A stretch of DNA of 64,000 nt, taken from the NCBI RefSeq assembly GCF_001983165.1, contig NZ_MNPU01000022.1:1-64000 (forward strand), given 5' to 3'. Of the stretch, positions 15,581 to 24,875 are shown one piece after another. The stretch is from Pseudomonas gessardii. Lineage in GTDB: Bacteria > Pseudomonadota > Gammaproteobacteria > Pseudomonadales > Pseudomonadaceae. Numbering within the stretch: the first letter of the stretch is position 1; each line of letters begins with the position of its first letter. The position numbers were made by a program, and so were the translations under genes. The notes under the pieces are model-generated. The model had not been told where the DNA came from, did no database searches, and saw nothing but the letters and a program-made list of their open reading frames with translations.

Positions 15581-18500
15581 AGGGCGGCTCGGTATCGGCC
15601 TGGTGCGTCGACCACCCGGTCGCCACCCTGCTGCTGACTTTTGCCCTGGTGCTGCTAGGGTTGATCGCCTTCCCGCGCCTGCCCGTCGCGCCCTTGCCGG
15701 AGGCCGAGTTCCCGACGATCCAGGTCACCGCCCAACTGCCCGGCGCCAGCCCCGACACCATGGCGTCCTCGGTGGCCACGCCCCTGGAAGTGCAATTCAG
15801 CGCCATCCCCGGCATGACCCAGATGACGTCCAGCAGTGCCTTGGGCTCCACCCTGCTGACCCTGCAATTTACCCTCGAAAAAAGCATCGACACCGCCGCC
15901 CAGGAAGTACAGGCGGCGATCAACACGGCCGCCGGCAAGTTGCCCAGCGATATGCCCAACCTGCCGACCTGGCGCAAGGTCAACCCGGCGGACAGCCCGG
16001 TGCTGATCCTCAGTCTCAGCTCCAACAATATGCCCGGCACCGAACTGAGCGACTACGTGGAAACCCTGCTGGCCCGGCAGATCAGCCAGATCGACGGCGT
16101 CGGCCAGATCAGCATCACCGGCCAGCAGCGCCCGGCGATTCGCGTGCAGGCCTCGCCGGACAAACTCGCCGCCATCGGCCTGACCCTGGCCGATATCCGC
16201 CTGGTGTTGCAGCAATCGAGCCTGAACCTGGCCAAGGGCGCGCTGTATGGGCGCGACAGCGTGTCGACGCTGTCGACCAACGACCAACTGTTCCACCCCG
16301 AGCAATACGGTGAGTTGATCGTCTCCTACAAGGACGGCGCGCCGGTGCAACTGCGCGATGTGGCGCGAGTGGTCAATGGCTCGGAGAACGCCTACGTGCA
16401 GGCCTGGTCCGGTGATAGGCCGGGGGTCAACCTGGTGATCTTCCGCCAGCCGGGGGCCAATATCGTCGACACCGTGGACCGCATCCTGGCCGAACTGCCG
16501 CGCTTGCAGGCGATGCTGCCGGCGTCGGTGGAGGTCAGCCCGCTGTCGGACCGCACCAAGACCATTCGCGCCTCGCTGCATGAAGTGGAAATCACCCTGT
16601 TGATCGCCGTGCTACTGGTGGTGGCGGTGATGGCGCTGTTCCTGCGCCAGTGGTCGGCAACCCTGATTGTCTCCAGTGTGCTGGGGGTGTCGCTGGTGGC
16701 CACTTTTGCCTTGATGTACGTGATGGGTTTCAGCTTGAACAACCTGACCCTGGTGGCCATCGTGATCGCCGTGGGGTTTGTGGTGGACGATGCGATTGTG
16801 GTGGTGGAGAACATCCATCGTCACCTTGAGGCGGGCCTGGACAAGCGCGAAGCGGCGATCAAGGGCGCCGGCGAGATTGGGTTTACCGTGGTCTCCATCA
16901 GCTTCTCGCTGGTGGCCGCGTTTATCCCGCTGCTGTTTATGGGCGGCGTGGTCGGGCGCCTGTTCAAGGAATTTGCCCTGACCGCGACCTCGACCATCCT
17001 GATTTCGGTGGTGGTGTCCCTGACCCTGGCGCCGATGCTGGCCGGGCAGTTTATGCGCGCCCCCACCCACCGTCCCCATGACAAGCCGGGCTTTGGCGAA
17101 CGCCTGCTGGCCGGTTACGCGAGGAACCTGCGCCGGGCCCTGGCCCATCCGCGCACGATGCTTGCTCTCTTCACCGTGACCCTGGGCCTGGCCGTGGCCG
17201 GCTACGTGTTTATCCCCAAGGGGTTTTTCCCGGTGCAGGACACCGGTTTTATCCTCGGCACCAGCGAGGCGGCGGCCGATGTGTCCTACCCGGACATGGT
17301 GGCCAAGCACCAGGCCCTGGCCGAGATCATCAAGGCCGACCCTGCGGTGGAAAACTTCTCCCACGCCGTGGGCGTGACCGGCAGCAACCAGACCATTGCC
17401 AACGGCCGCGTCTGGATTGCCTTGAAGGATCGGGGCGATCGCGATGTGTCCGCCAGCCAGTTTATCGACCGGATCCGCGCCAAACTGGCCCAAGTGCCGG
17501 GGATCGTGCTGTACCTGCGCGCCGGCCAGGACATCAACCTCAGCTCCGGGCCCAGCCGCAGCCAGTACCAATACGTGCTCAAGAGCAACGACGGCGCGAC
17601 CCTGAACACCTGGACCCAACGCCTCACCGAAAAACTGCACGCCAACCCGGCCTTCCGCGATCTGTCCAATGACCTGCAACTGGGCGGCAGCATTACCCAC
17701 ATCAGTATCGACCGCCAGGCCGCCGCGCGTTTTGGCCTGACCGCCACCGATGTCGACCAGGCGCTGTACGATGCGTTCGGCCAACGCCAGGTCAATGAAT
17801 TCCAGACCGAGACCAACCAATACCAGGTGGTGCTGGAACTGGACAGCCAGCAACGGGGCAAGGCCGAGAGCCTGAACTACTTCTACCTGCGCTCACCCCT
17901 GAGCGGCGAGATGGTGCCGTTGTCGGCGCTGGCCAAGGTCGATCCGCCAACCGTCGGGCCGTTGTCGATCAGCCATGACGGCATGTTCCCGGCGGCCAAC
18001 CTGTCGTTCAACCTGGCGCCGGGCGTGGCCCTGGGGGACGCGGTGATCATGCTCGACCAGGCCAAGAACGAGATCGGCATGCCGAGCACCCTTATCGGCA
18101 ACTTCCAGGGTGCGGCCCAGGCGTTCCAGAGCTCATTGGCCAGCCAGCCGTGGCTGATCCTCGCGGCGCTGGTGGCGGTCTATATCATCCTCGGCGTGCT
18201 GTATGAGAGTTTCGTGCACCCGCTGACCATCATCTCGACCCTGCCCTCCGCCGGCCTGGGTGCGTTGATCATGCTGTGGCTGCTGGGCCAGGACTTTTCC
18301 ATCATGGCCTTGATCGGCCTGGTGTTGTTGATCGGCATCGTCAAGAAAAACGGCATCCTGATGATCGACTTTGCCCTGGAGGCCCAGCGCGTGCGCGGGC
18401 TGGCGCCTAGCGATGCGATTTACGAAGCCTGTATCACGCGTTTTCGGCCGATCATCATGACCACCCTCGCCGCGCTGCTGGGCGCGGTGCCGCTGATGCT

Positions 18501-18669
18501 CGGCGCAGGCCCCGGCGCGGAGCTGCGCCAGCCCCTGGGGATCGCGGTGGTCGGCGGGTTGCTGGTGAGCCAGGCACTGACGCTGTTCACCACGCCGGTC
18601 ATATACTTGTACCTTGAGAAACTTTTCCACAGACCCACACCGGCCCTTGGGCTTACGACCACACAGTGA
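15577..18669 (+). CDS. RND-family inner-membrane multidrug efflux pump
   Basis: 1030 aa, the full size of an HAE1-type RND transporter. TM1 is at about residues 13-33, a large periplasmic loop follows, TM2-6 lie around 335-495, the second large loop around 560-850, and TM8-12 from 855 to the end. TM4 contains the proton-relay Asp-Asp pair (GFVVDDAIVVVENI). It is similar in style to MdtB/C and MuxB/C pumps. It forms an operon with the adaptor upstream and a two-component system downstream (gap 9 bases). Substrate is not evident. Confidence 0.92.
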   Translation: MKGGSVSAWCVDHPVATLLLTFALVLLGLIAFPRLPVAPLPEAEFPTIQVTAQLPGASPDTMASSVATPLEVQFSAIPGMTQMTSSSALGSTLLTLQFTLEKSIDTAAQEVQAAINTAAGKLPSDMPNLPTWRKVNPADSPVLILSLSSNNMPGTELSDYVETLLARQISQIDGVGQISITGQQRPAIRVQASPDKLAAIGLTLADIRLVLQQSSLNLAKGALYGRDSVSTLSTNDQLFHPEQYGELIVSYKDGAPVQLRDVARVVNGSENAYVQAWSGDRPGVNLVIFRQPGANIVDTVDRILAELPRLQAMLPASVEVSPLSDRTKTIRASLHEVEITLLIAVLLVVAVMALFLRQWSATLIVSSVLGVSLVATFALMYVMGFSLNNLTLVAIVIAVGFVVDDAIVVVENIHRHLEAGLDKREAAIKGAGEIGFTVVSISFSLVAAFIPLLFMGGVVGRLFKEFALTATSTILISVVVSLTLAPMLAGQFMRAPTHRPHDKPGFGERLLAGYARNLRRALAHPRTMLALFTVTLGLAVAGYVFIPKGFFPVQDTGFILGTSEAAADVSYPDMVAKHQALAEIIKADPAVENFSHAVGVTGSNQTIANGRVWIALKDRGDRDVSASQFIDRIRAKLAQVPGIVLYLRAGQDINLSSGPSRSQYQYVLKSNDGATLNTWTQRLTEKLHANPAFRDLSNDLQLGGSITHISIDRQAAARFGLTATDVDQALYDAFGQRQVNEFQTETNQYQVVLELDSQQRGKAESLNYFYLRSPLSGEMVPLSALAKVDPPTVGPLSISHDGMFPAANLSFNLAPGVALGDAVIMLDQAKNEIGMPSTLIGNFQGAAQAFQSSLASQPWLILAALVAVYIILGVLYESFVHPLTIISTLPSAGLGALIMLWLLGQDFSIMALIGLVLLIGIVKKNGILMIDFALEAQRVRGLAPSDAIYEACITRFRPIIMTTLAALLGAVPLMLGAGPGAELRQPLGIAVVGGLLVSQALTLFTTPVIYLYLEKLFHRPTPALGLTTTQ

Positions 18670-18678
18670 GGCGGGGTC

Positions 18679-19356
18679 ATGCGCGTCCTGATTATTGAAG
18701 ACGAAGAAAAAACCGCCGACTACCTGCATCGCGGGCTGACGGAGCAAGGCTACACCGTGGACGTGGCCCGCGACGGCATCGAGGGCCTGCACCTGGGCCT
18801 GGAAAGCGACTACGCGGTGATCGTGCTCGATGTGATGCTGCCCAGCCTCGACGGTTTTGGCGTGCTGCGCGCGCTGCGGGCGCGCAAGCAGACCCCGGTG
18901 ATCATGCTCACCGCCCGCGAGCGCGTGGAAGACCGCATCCGCGGCCTGCGCGAAGGCGCCGACGATTACCTGGGCAAGCCGTTTTCCTTCCTCGAACTGG
19001 TGGCGCGCCTGCAAGCCCTGACCCGCCGCAGTGGCGGGCATGAGCCGGTGCAGGTGACCATCGCCGACCTGTGGATCGACCTGATCAGCCGCAAGGCCAG
19101 CCGCGCCGGCCTGCGCCTGGACCTGACCGCCAAGGAGTTCTCGCTGCTCAGCGTCCTGGCGCGGCGCCAGGGCGAGATCCTGTCCAAGACGGCGATTGCG
19201 GAAATGGTCTGGGACATCAACTTCGACAGCGACGCCAATGTGGTCGAAGTGGCGATCAAGCGCCTGCGGGCCAAGCTCGACGGGCCCTTCGAGCATAAGC
19301 TGCTGCACACCATCCGTGGCATGGGCTATGTGCTGGAGAACCGCAGTGTCGAGTAA
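18679..19356 (+). CDS. OmpR-family response regulator (heavy-metal-type)
   Basis: 225 aa. The receiver domain has the acidic pocket IEDEE, phosphoacceptor Asp in VLDVMLPSLDGFG and Lys in GKPFSF. A C-terminal winged helix (about 130-222, NVVEVAIKRLRAKLDGPF) follows. Sequence style resembles CopR/CzcR/IrlR regulators. The histidine kinase gene begins inside its 3' end (GTG at 19346). It probably controls the adaptor-pump genes just upstream, perhaps through the 31-base-spaced repeats at 14314-14356. Confidence 0.92.
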   Translation: MRVLIIEDEEKTADYLHRGLTEQGYTVDVARDGIEGLHLGLESDYAVIVLDVMLPSLDGFGVLRALRARKQTPVIMLTARERVEDRIRGLREGADDYLGKPFSFLELVARLQALTRRSGGHEPVQVTIADLWIDLISRKASRAGLRLDLTAKEFSLLSVLARRQGEILSKTAIAEMVWDINFDSDANVVEVAIKRLRAKLDGPFEHKLLHTIRGMGYVLENRSVE

Positions 19357-20710
19357 CTCGATTGCCCTGCGCCTGAGCGGCATGTTCACCCTGGTGGCGC
19401 TGGTGATTTTCCTGCTGATCGGCGGCGCGTTGTACCAGCAAGTGGACCGTGGCCTGGGCTTGTTGCCGGGGGCCGAGCTGGATGCGCGCTACAGTGTGCT
19501 GGAGTCGTCGATCAAGCGTTTCGGCACACCGGATCACTGGGTGAAGATGACCAGCAAACTCAAGCTGCTGGGGGAAGAGGACACGCGGATTCGTTTCTGG
19601 GTGGTGAGCAGTGACCCGACCTACGAGTACGGCAACCCGGACGCCCGCCTGCGCAAATTCGCCGCCGGGCCCACGGGCATGCGCGACTTGTACCTGCCAG
19701 GGCATGCCTACCCGTTCAAGGTGCTGGTCAGCCAGTTTCCGGCCAAGGACCAGCGCCCGCCGCTGCGCTTTATGATCGCTATCGACACCGCCAACTTCCG
19801 CACCACCCAGCACCATCTGCTGATGGCCTTGATCAGCCTGGCGTTTGTCGGCGTGGTGCTGGCTTCGCTGCTGGGCTTCTGGGTCGCGCGTATCGGCCTC
19901 AAGCCGCTGATCAAACTCTCGGATGAAGCGCAAAAACTGGCACCGCCGAAACTGTCCGGGCGCTTGCAACTGTCGCCACTGCCGCCGGAACTCAAGCAGT
20001 TCGTCAATGCCTTCAACTCGACCCTGGAGCGCGTGGAAACCGCCTACTCACGCCTGGAATCCTTCAATGCCGACGTGGCCCACGAACTGCGCTCGCCGCT
20101 GACCAACCTGATCGGCCAGACCCAGGTCGCCCTGACCCGTGGCCGCTCGGCCGAGCATTACTTCGAGGTGCTGCAATCGAACCTGGAAGACTTGGAGCGC
20201 CTGCGCTCGATCATCAATGACATGCTGTTCCTGGCCAGCGCCGACCAGGGCAGCAAGGCCACCAAGCTGATCGAAAGCTCCCTGGCCGATGAGGTGGCGA
20301 CCACCCTCGACTACCTGGACTTTATCCTCGAAGACGCCCAGGTGCAGGTGACGGTGAGCGGCGATGCCCAGGTACGGATCGAAAAGGCCCATTTGCGCCG
20401 GGCCCTGATCAACCTGCTGAACAATGCCGTGCAGCACACCTCGCCGGGGCAGGTGATCGCGGTGCGGATTGAAGCGCAGGCGCAGCAGGTGCTGATTGGC
20501 GTGACCAACCCAGGGGAGATGATCGCCAGCGAGCACCTGCCCCGCTTGTTCGAGCGCTTCTACCGCGTGGACGCCTCACGCAGTAACAGCGGGGCCAATC
20601 ATGGGCTGGGCCTGGCCATCGTCAAGGCGATCGCGCTGATGCATGGCGGGGATGTGTTTGTGCGCAGTGAGCACGGAGGCAATACCTTTGGTATCACCCT
20701 GCCGATCTAA
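19346..20710 (+). CDS. Heavy-metal-type sensor histidine kinase
   Basis: 454 aa from GTG at 19346 (GGAGA at 19334-19338), overlapping the regulator gene by 11 bases. TM1 is at about residues 8-30 and TM2 at 150-175, flanking a periplasmic sensor of about 120 aa. HAMP, the H-box VAHELRSPLTNL (phospho-His), the N-box NLLNNAVQHT and G-box HGLGLAIVKAIALMHGG follow. It is the partner of the preceding response regulator. The CusS/CopS-like architecture suggests, but does not prove, a metal or envelope-stress signal. Confidence 0.9.
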   Translation: MSSNSIALRLSGMFTLVALVIFLLIGGALYQQVDRGLGLLPGAELDARYSVLESSIKRFGTPDHWVKMTSKLKLLGEEDTRIRFWVVSSDPTYEYGNPDARLRKFAAGPTGMRDLYLPGHAYPFKVLVSQFPAKDQRPPLRFMIAIDTANFRTTQHHLLMALISLAFVGVVLASLLGFWVARIGLKPLIKLSDEAQKLAPPKLSGRLQLSPLPPELKQFVNAFNSTLERVETAYSRLESFNADVAHELRSPLTNLIGQTQVALTRGRSAEHYFEVLQSNLEDLERLRSIINDMLFLASADQGSKATKLIESSLADEVATTLDYLDFILEDAQVQVTVSGDAQVRIEKAHLRRALINLLNNAVQHTSPGQVIAVRIEAQAQQVLIGVTNPGEMIASEHLPRLFERFYRVDASRSNSGANHGLGLAIVKAIALMHGGDVFVRSEHGGNTFGITLPI

Positions 20711-20736
20711 ATGTTAAAACCGCCATACCATCAAAA

Positions 20737-20754
20737 TGTGGGCTTGCTCCCACA
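20737..20754. repeat. Degenerate REP remnant
   Basis: TGTGGG-CTTGCT-CCCACA is a shortened relative of the GTGGGAGCGGGCTTGC repeat seen elsewhere in the window. Confidence 0.6.
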
Positions 20755-20801
20755 CAAGCCCATCCCCATAGGTGGATCCTCGTTGTCTTGACTGTTGCGA
20801 T

Positions 20802-20981
20802 TTGGGCAATAGTTATTATCTTGTTACACTCTGTACCGTACCGCTCGCCTGCGCCACTATGTCGCATCGACGAGCGAGACGGCAAAGACAGCCGACCCGC
20901 CCTGCCATTTCCCTCGACTTATTGCCAGGGCTCTATACTGGGAATCTGTCTTAAAGCCGCTGACTTCAGCGGCTTTTTTTT
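20802..20981 (+). ncRNA. Possible small RNA between the histidine kinase and oprD genes
   Basis: The 338-base gap 20711-21048 has no gene. It ends in a strong rho-independent terminator (20953-20981). A possible sigma-70 promoter, TTGGGC (20802-20807), 17 bases, TACACT (20825-20830), lies about 125 bases upstream, and the sequence between is not coding. A transcript from about 20837 to 20981 would fit a small RNA of about 145 bases. Alternative: the terminator belongs to a long 3' UTR, or to an oprD leader started from TATACT (20934-20939). I do not recognise a known sRNA family. Confidence 0.3.
20953..20981 (+). terminator. Strong rho-independent terminator
   Basis: AAAGCCGCTGA (20953-20963), a two-base loop, TCAGCGGCTTT (20966-20976) and a continuing T run to 20981. 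There are eleven perfect pairs. It lies 67 bases before the oprD-family start codon. Confidence 0.85.
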
Positions 20982-21048
20982 GCCGTAAAAAAAGGCCAGG
21001 AACGCCCCACAACATTGGCCATTTAGACTGACCCAAAGGAGCTCCCCG

Positions 21049-22371
21049 GTGAAAACCGCGCTGACACTCACCCCGCTATTCCTCGCGATTGCAGCAACTA
21101 TCCCCCCGCTCGCCCATGCAGCAGACGCCCCAGCCGCTGACGGTTTTGTCGAAGGCTCCAGCCTCACGATCAACACCCGCAACTACTACATGAACCGCGA
21201 CCGTCGTGACACCCACACCGACGACAGCAAAGAGTGGGGCCAGGGTTTGCTCGGGATCTTCGAGTCCGGCTACACCCAGGGCACTGTGGGTTTTGGCCTG
21301 GACGCCCATGCCATGCTCGGCCTGAAACTGGACGGCGGCGGCGGCACCGACGGCTCCAGCATCCTGCCGTACGGCAGCGGCAACGGCAAAGCGCCGGGCT
21401 CGTTTTCCACCGGTGGCGGCACCCTGAAAATGCGCGCCCTGGATACCGAACTCAAAGCCGGCGACCTGTTCCTCAACAACCCGGTGATTGCCGGTGGCAT
21501 GACCCGCATGCTGCCCGAGACCTTCCGTGGTGTCAGCCTGACCAACCACAGCCTTGACGGCTGGATGCTCGAAGGCGGCCAGGCCAGTTTTGCCAAGCTC
21601 TACAACCAGAGTGGCCACGGGCGCATCGGCACCAGTTATGGCGTGCTGCCCAAGGGCCAGGACAGTCAGCATATGACCTGGGCCGGCGTAGCCTGGAGCG
21701 GCCTGCCAGGGCTGACCAGCAACCTGTACGCCGCCGAACTCAAGGACGTGTGGAACCAGTACTACTACGACCTGGACTACACCTACGCACTCAACGACCT
21801 GGTCAGCCTCAACCCCGGCCTGCACTTCTACCATACCCAGGACACCGGCCATGCCCTGCTGGGGGATATCGACAACAACACCTACAGCCTGCATTTCACC
21901 GTGGGCGTGGGCAATCACAGCGTCACCGCCGCATACCAGCGGGTCAACGGCAACACCCCGTTCGACTACATCGTCCAGGGCGACAGCGTGTACCTGGACA
22001 ACTCCCAGCAATACTCGGACTTCAACGGCCCCAACGAGCGCTCGTGGAAACTCAAGTACGCCTATGACTTCGCCGGCCTTGGCGTGCCCGGCCTGACCTC
22101 GGCGGTGTCCTATATCAGCGGCAAGACCGACCTGACCAAGGTCGATCCCAACAGCCGGGGCTATTCGGCCTGGTACAGCGCCGATGGCAAGAACGCCAAG
22201 CACTGGGAACGGGATATCGACCTCAAGTACGTGATACAGGGCGGCAAGGCCAAGGACCTGTCCGTACGCCTGCAATGGGCGACCAACCGTGGCAGCAATG
22301 GCTACTCGGCAGTGGACCGCGATGTGGATGAGTACCGGGTGATCGTCGACTACCCGATCAATGTGTTCTGA
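21049..22371 (+). CDS. OprD-family outer-membrane porin
   Basis: 440 aa. Translation starts at GTG 21049, seven bases after AAGGAG. A signal peptide ends about Ala-His-Ala at residue 24, and the mature protein opens DGFVEGSSLTINTRNYYMNRD, the standard OprD/Opd N-terminus. The protein ends with a typical YRVIVDYPINVF strand. OprD porins carry basic amino acids or small carboxylates across the outer membrane; which substrate applies is not visible. A GGDEF relic continues in the same frame after the stop. Confidence 0.92.
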   Translation: MKTALTLTPLFLAIAATIPPLAHAADAPAADGFVEGSSLTINTRNYYMNRDRRDTHTDDSKEWGQGLLGIFESGYTQGTVGFGLDAHAMLGLKLDGGGGTDGSSILPYGSGNGKAPGSFSTGGGTLKMRALDTELKAGDLFLNNPVIAGGMTRMLPETFRGVSLTNHSLDGWMLEGGQASFAKLYNQSGHGRIGTSYGVLPKGQDSQHMTWAGVAWSGLPGLTSNLYAAELKDVWNQYYYDLDYTYALNDLVSLNPGLHFYHTQDTGHALLGDIDNNTYSLHFTVGVGNHSVTAAYQRVNGNTPFDYIVQGDSVYLDNSQQYSDFNGPNERSWKLKYAYDFAGLGVPGLTSAVSYISGKTDLTKVDPNSRGYSAWYSADGKNAKHWERDIDLKYVIQGGKAKDLSVRLQWATNRGSNGYSAVDRDVDEYRVIVDYPINVF

Positions 22372-22410
22372 CGGCCCATTATCTTTTTTGCCAGCGCGGG
22401 CCGCTTGCCC

Positions 22411-22527
22411 TTGAAATGGGAGCGCGCCCGCCGCTCGACCGAACCCTGGGCCCTGTTGATGATTGGCACCGATCACTGCAAGGCCTTCACCGACCGCCAT
22501 GGCCACCAGGGCGGCGGCGAAGCATGG
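22411..22527 (+). pseudogene. Relic of a GGDEF (diguanylate cyclase) domain
   Basis: Between oprD and lpxC the plus strand reads LKWERARRSTEPWALLMI, then GTDHCKAFTDRHGHQGGGEAW. This follows the first part of GGDEF domains, where a pattern like RRSGEPLALLMIDIDHFK followed by FNDRYGHQAGDE is usual. Key positions have decayed: the metal-binding Asp is Gly in MIGTDHC, and Phe of DHFK is Cys. There is no start codon, no GGDEF core and no remaining domain; about 39 codons survive. It shares the frame of the upstream porin, beyond its stop. The likely origin is a deleted cyclase gene. Confidence 0.55.
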
Positions 22528-22541
22528 CCAGAACGCAGAAA

Positions 22542-22570
22542 TAAAAAAAGGCCACCCGAAGGCAGCCTTT
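22542..22570 (-). terminator. Terminator of the mra/fts cluster after lpxC
   Basis: On the minus strand AAAGGCTGCC, loop TTCG, GGTGGCCTTT and a T run. There are ten pairs including two wobbles, with a stable UUCG loop. It lies 27 bases after the lpxC stop codon, so it ends the long division/wall transcription unit. Confidence 0.8.
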
Positions 22571-22596
22571 AAAAACTAAAGAAAGAGAGTGGTTAC

Positions 22597-23508
22597 TTAC
22601 ACCGCCGCAACGGGACGCATGTAAGAGATCGGTGCAGTGCTGGCATCTTCAAAGGTCACGACTTCCCAAGCATCTTTCTGCTCAATCAACTTGCGCAGGA
22701 GCTGGTTGTTCAGTGCATGGCCCGACTTGAAGCCTTTGAACTCACCTATCAGGCTATTGCCCAGCAGGTAGAGGTCACCAATTGCATCGAGGATCTTGTG
22801 CTTCACGAATTCGTCTTCATAGCGAAGGCCGTCTTCGTTCAGTACACCATCCGCGTCGACCACGATGGCGTTTTCCACGCTGCCGCCGAGTGCGAGGTTG
22901 TGCTTGCGCAGGTACTCGATGTCACTCATGAAACCAAAGGTACGGGCGCGGCTGACTTCTTTTACGAACGAAGTGCTGGAAAAATCCACGCTTGCACTTT
23001 GGGTGCGGTCACGGAATACCGGGTGATCGAAATCGATCTCAAAGCTCACTTTAAAGCCTTCAAACGGAACGAAGGTGGCGCGCTTGTCGCCGTCTTCTAC
23101 TGTCACTTCCCGCAGAATGCGAATGAACTTCTTGGCTGCGTCCTGTTCTTCCAGGCCGGCAGATTGAATCAGGAATACGAAAGGTCCAGCGCTACCATCC
23201 ATGATCGGGACTTCAGACGCGGAGAGCTCGACGTAGGCGTTATCGATGCCCAGGCCAGCCATGGCCGAGAGCAAGTGCTCCACCGTGTCCACTTTGACGT
23301 CACCGTTGACCAATGTGGTCGACATGGTGGTTTCGCCAACGTTTTCCGCGCGAGCAGGAATCTGCACCACAGGGTCCAGGTCGGCACGAACAAACACGAT
23401 GCCGGTGTCGACAGGTGCGGGCTTGAGGGTCAGGTATACCTTCTCCCCGGAGTGCAGACCTACACCTGTGGCACGGATAATATTCTTCAGGGTGCGTTGT
23501 TTAATCAT
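22597..23508 (-). CDS. lpxC: UDP-3-O-acyl-N-acetylglucosamine deacetylase LpxC
   Basis: 303 aa, the standard length. LpxC performs the first committed step of lipid A synthesis and is a zinc enzyme. The zinc-ligand His in VEHLLSAMAGLG (about residue 78), the MDGSAGPF substrate loop and the HKILDAIGDL motif with the other zinc ligands (about 237-246) are visible. It starts KQRTLKNIIRATGVGLHSG like all proteobacterial LpxC. It is the last gene of the mra cluster; the 112-base gap after ftsZ may hold its own promoter. Confidence 0.98.
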   Translation of the reverse strand: MIKQRTLKNIIRATGVGLHSGEKVYLTLKPAPVDTGIVFVRADLDPVVQIPARAENVGETTMSTTLVNGDVKVDTVEHLLSAMAGLGIDNAYVELSASEVPIMDGSAGPFVFLIQSAGLEEQDAAKKFIRILREVTVEDGDKRATFVPFEGFKVSFEIDFDHPVFRDRTQSASVDFSSTSFVKEVSRARTFGFMSDIEYLRKHNLALGGSVENAIVVDADGVLNEDGLRYEDEFVKHKILDAIGDLYLLGNSLIGEFKGFKSGHALNNQLLRKLIEQKDAWEVVTFEDASTAPISYMRPVAAV

Positions 23509-23620
23509 GGCTTGGACCGCTTCAGCGCAAATTGCGAACTGGTATCAACAAAGGCTGGCGATAATAACAGACCAGACCTTTGCTGAACACCAATCACCTT
23601 CATAGCCCTGATACATTCCA

Positions 23621-24811
23621 TTAATCGGCCTGACGACGCAGGAAAGCCGGGATGTCCAGGTAGTCCAGATCATCTTGCGGATTCGGGCTACGGGACGCCG
23701 CAGCACCGGCCTGGGCCTGGTTGCGCATCACGGTCGGACGATCCAGGTCACGGTAGTTCACCGACGGCAGTTCCTGGCGAGCAGGTGCTGGAGCGGCGGC
23801 CGAGGCCTGGCTGGTGTGCACGGTATTGTCGATGACCTTCACAGGCTTCTCGATTTTTGCGCCCAGACCCGTGGCAACCACGGTCACATGCAGTTCGTCG
23901 CGCATGTCCGGGTCGATAACGGTACCGACCTTGACCATCGCGTGCTCGGAAGCGAAGGCTTCGATGATGCTACCCACGTCGGAGTACTCACCCAGGGACA
24001 GGTCGGGACCGGCGGTGATGTTCACCAGGATGCCGCGTGCACCTTGCAGGTTCACGTCTTCGAGCAACGGGTTGCGGATGGCCGCTTCGGTCGCTTCGCG
24101 TGCACGGTTAGGACCGCTGGCGCAGCCAGTGCCCATCATCGCCATGCCCATTTCGCTCATGACCGTACGCACGTCGGCAAAGTCGACGTTGATCATGCCC
24201 GGACGCTTGATGATGTCGGAGATACCGCGAACGGCACCGGCCAGTACGTCATCGGCCTTGGCGAAAGCCGACAGCAGGCTGGCGTCTTTACCGAGGATGG
24301 TCAGCAGTTTCTCGTTGGGGATGGTGATCAACGAGTCCACGCTTTCAGACAGCAGACGGATGCCTTCGTCGGCGATCTGCATGCGCTTGCGGCCCTCGAA
24401 CGGGAACGGACGGGTCACGACCGCGACCGTCAGGATCCCCATTTCCTTGGCCACTTCGGCAATGATTGGCGCCGCACCGGTACCGGTACCGCCGCCCATG
24501 CCGGTGGTGATAAACACCATGTTGGTGCCTTGCAGCACTTCGGCAATACGCTCGCGGTCTTCCAGGGCGGCTTGACGGCCGACTTCTGGATTGGCGCCAG
24601 CGCCCAGGCCCTTGGTCACGGCTGTGCCCAATTGCAGGATGGTCCGCGCGCCGATGCTTTTGAGCGCCTGGGCATCAGTGTTGGCGCAGATGAATTCAAC
24701 GCCTTCAATGTTGCTCTTGACCATATGATTGACAGCGTTGCCGCCGCCACCGCCAACACCGATTACTTTAATAACCGGGCTTGCGGGGATGTTGTCTACG
24801 AGTTCGAACAT
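23621..24811 (-). CDS. ftsZ: Cell-division GTPase FtsZ
   Basis: 396 aa. The tubulin signature GGGTGTGAAPIIAE (about residues 104-117) and N-terminal GVGGGGGNAVNHM nucleotide-binding loop are intact. The C-terminal peptide DYLDIPAFLRRQAD is the docking site for FtsA/ZipA, joined by a variable Ala/Pro-rich linker (about 320-375). It polymerises into the Z ring at midcell. It lies 64 bases after ftsA. Confidence 0.99.
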   Translation of the reverse strand: MFELVDNIPASPVIKVIGVGGGGGNAVNHMVKSNIEGVEFICANTDAQALKSIGARTILQLGTAVTKGLGAGANPEVGRQAALEDRERIAEVLQGTNMVFITTGMGGGTGTGAAPIIAEVAKEMGILTVAVVTRPFPFEGRKRMQIADEGIRLLSESVDSLITIPNEKLLTILGKDASLLSAFAKADDVLAGAVRGISDIIKRPGMINVDFADVRTVMSEMGMAMMGTGCASGPNRAREATEAAIRNPLLEDVNLQGARGILVNITAGPDLSLGEYSDVGSIIEAFASEHAMVKVGTVIDPDMRDELHVTVVATGLGAKIEKPVKVIDNTVHTSQASAAAPAPARQELPSVNYRDLDRPTVMRNQAQAGAAASRSPNPQDDLDYLDIPAFLRRQAD

Positions 24812-24875
24812 TTTCCCTCTCCTTCATTTCTCTAGTTTTTTCGCCTACTACTTGAAACGGTGTTGCGGTAAATCG

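Noticed and set aside
23675..24835. 386-codon plus-strand frame opposite ftsZ
   Set aside because: Mirror of a fully conserved FtsZ gene; no domain, no ribosome site.
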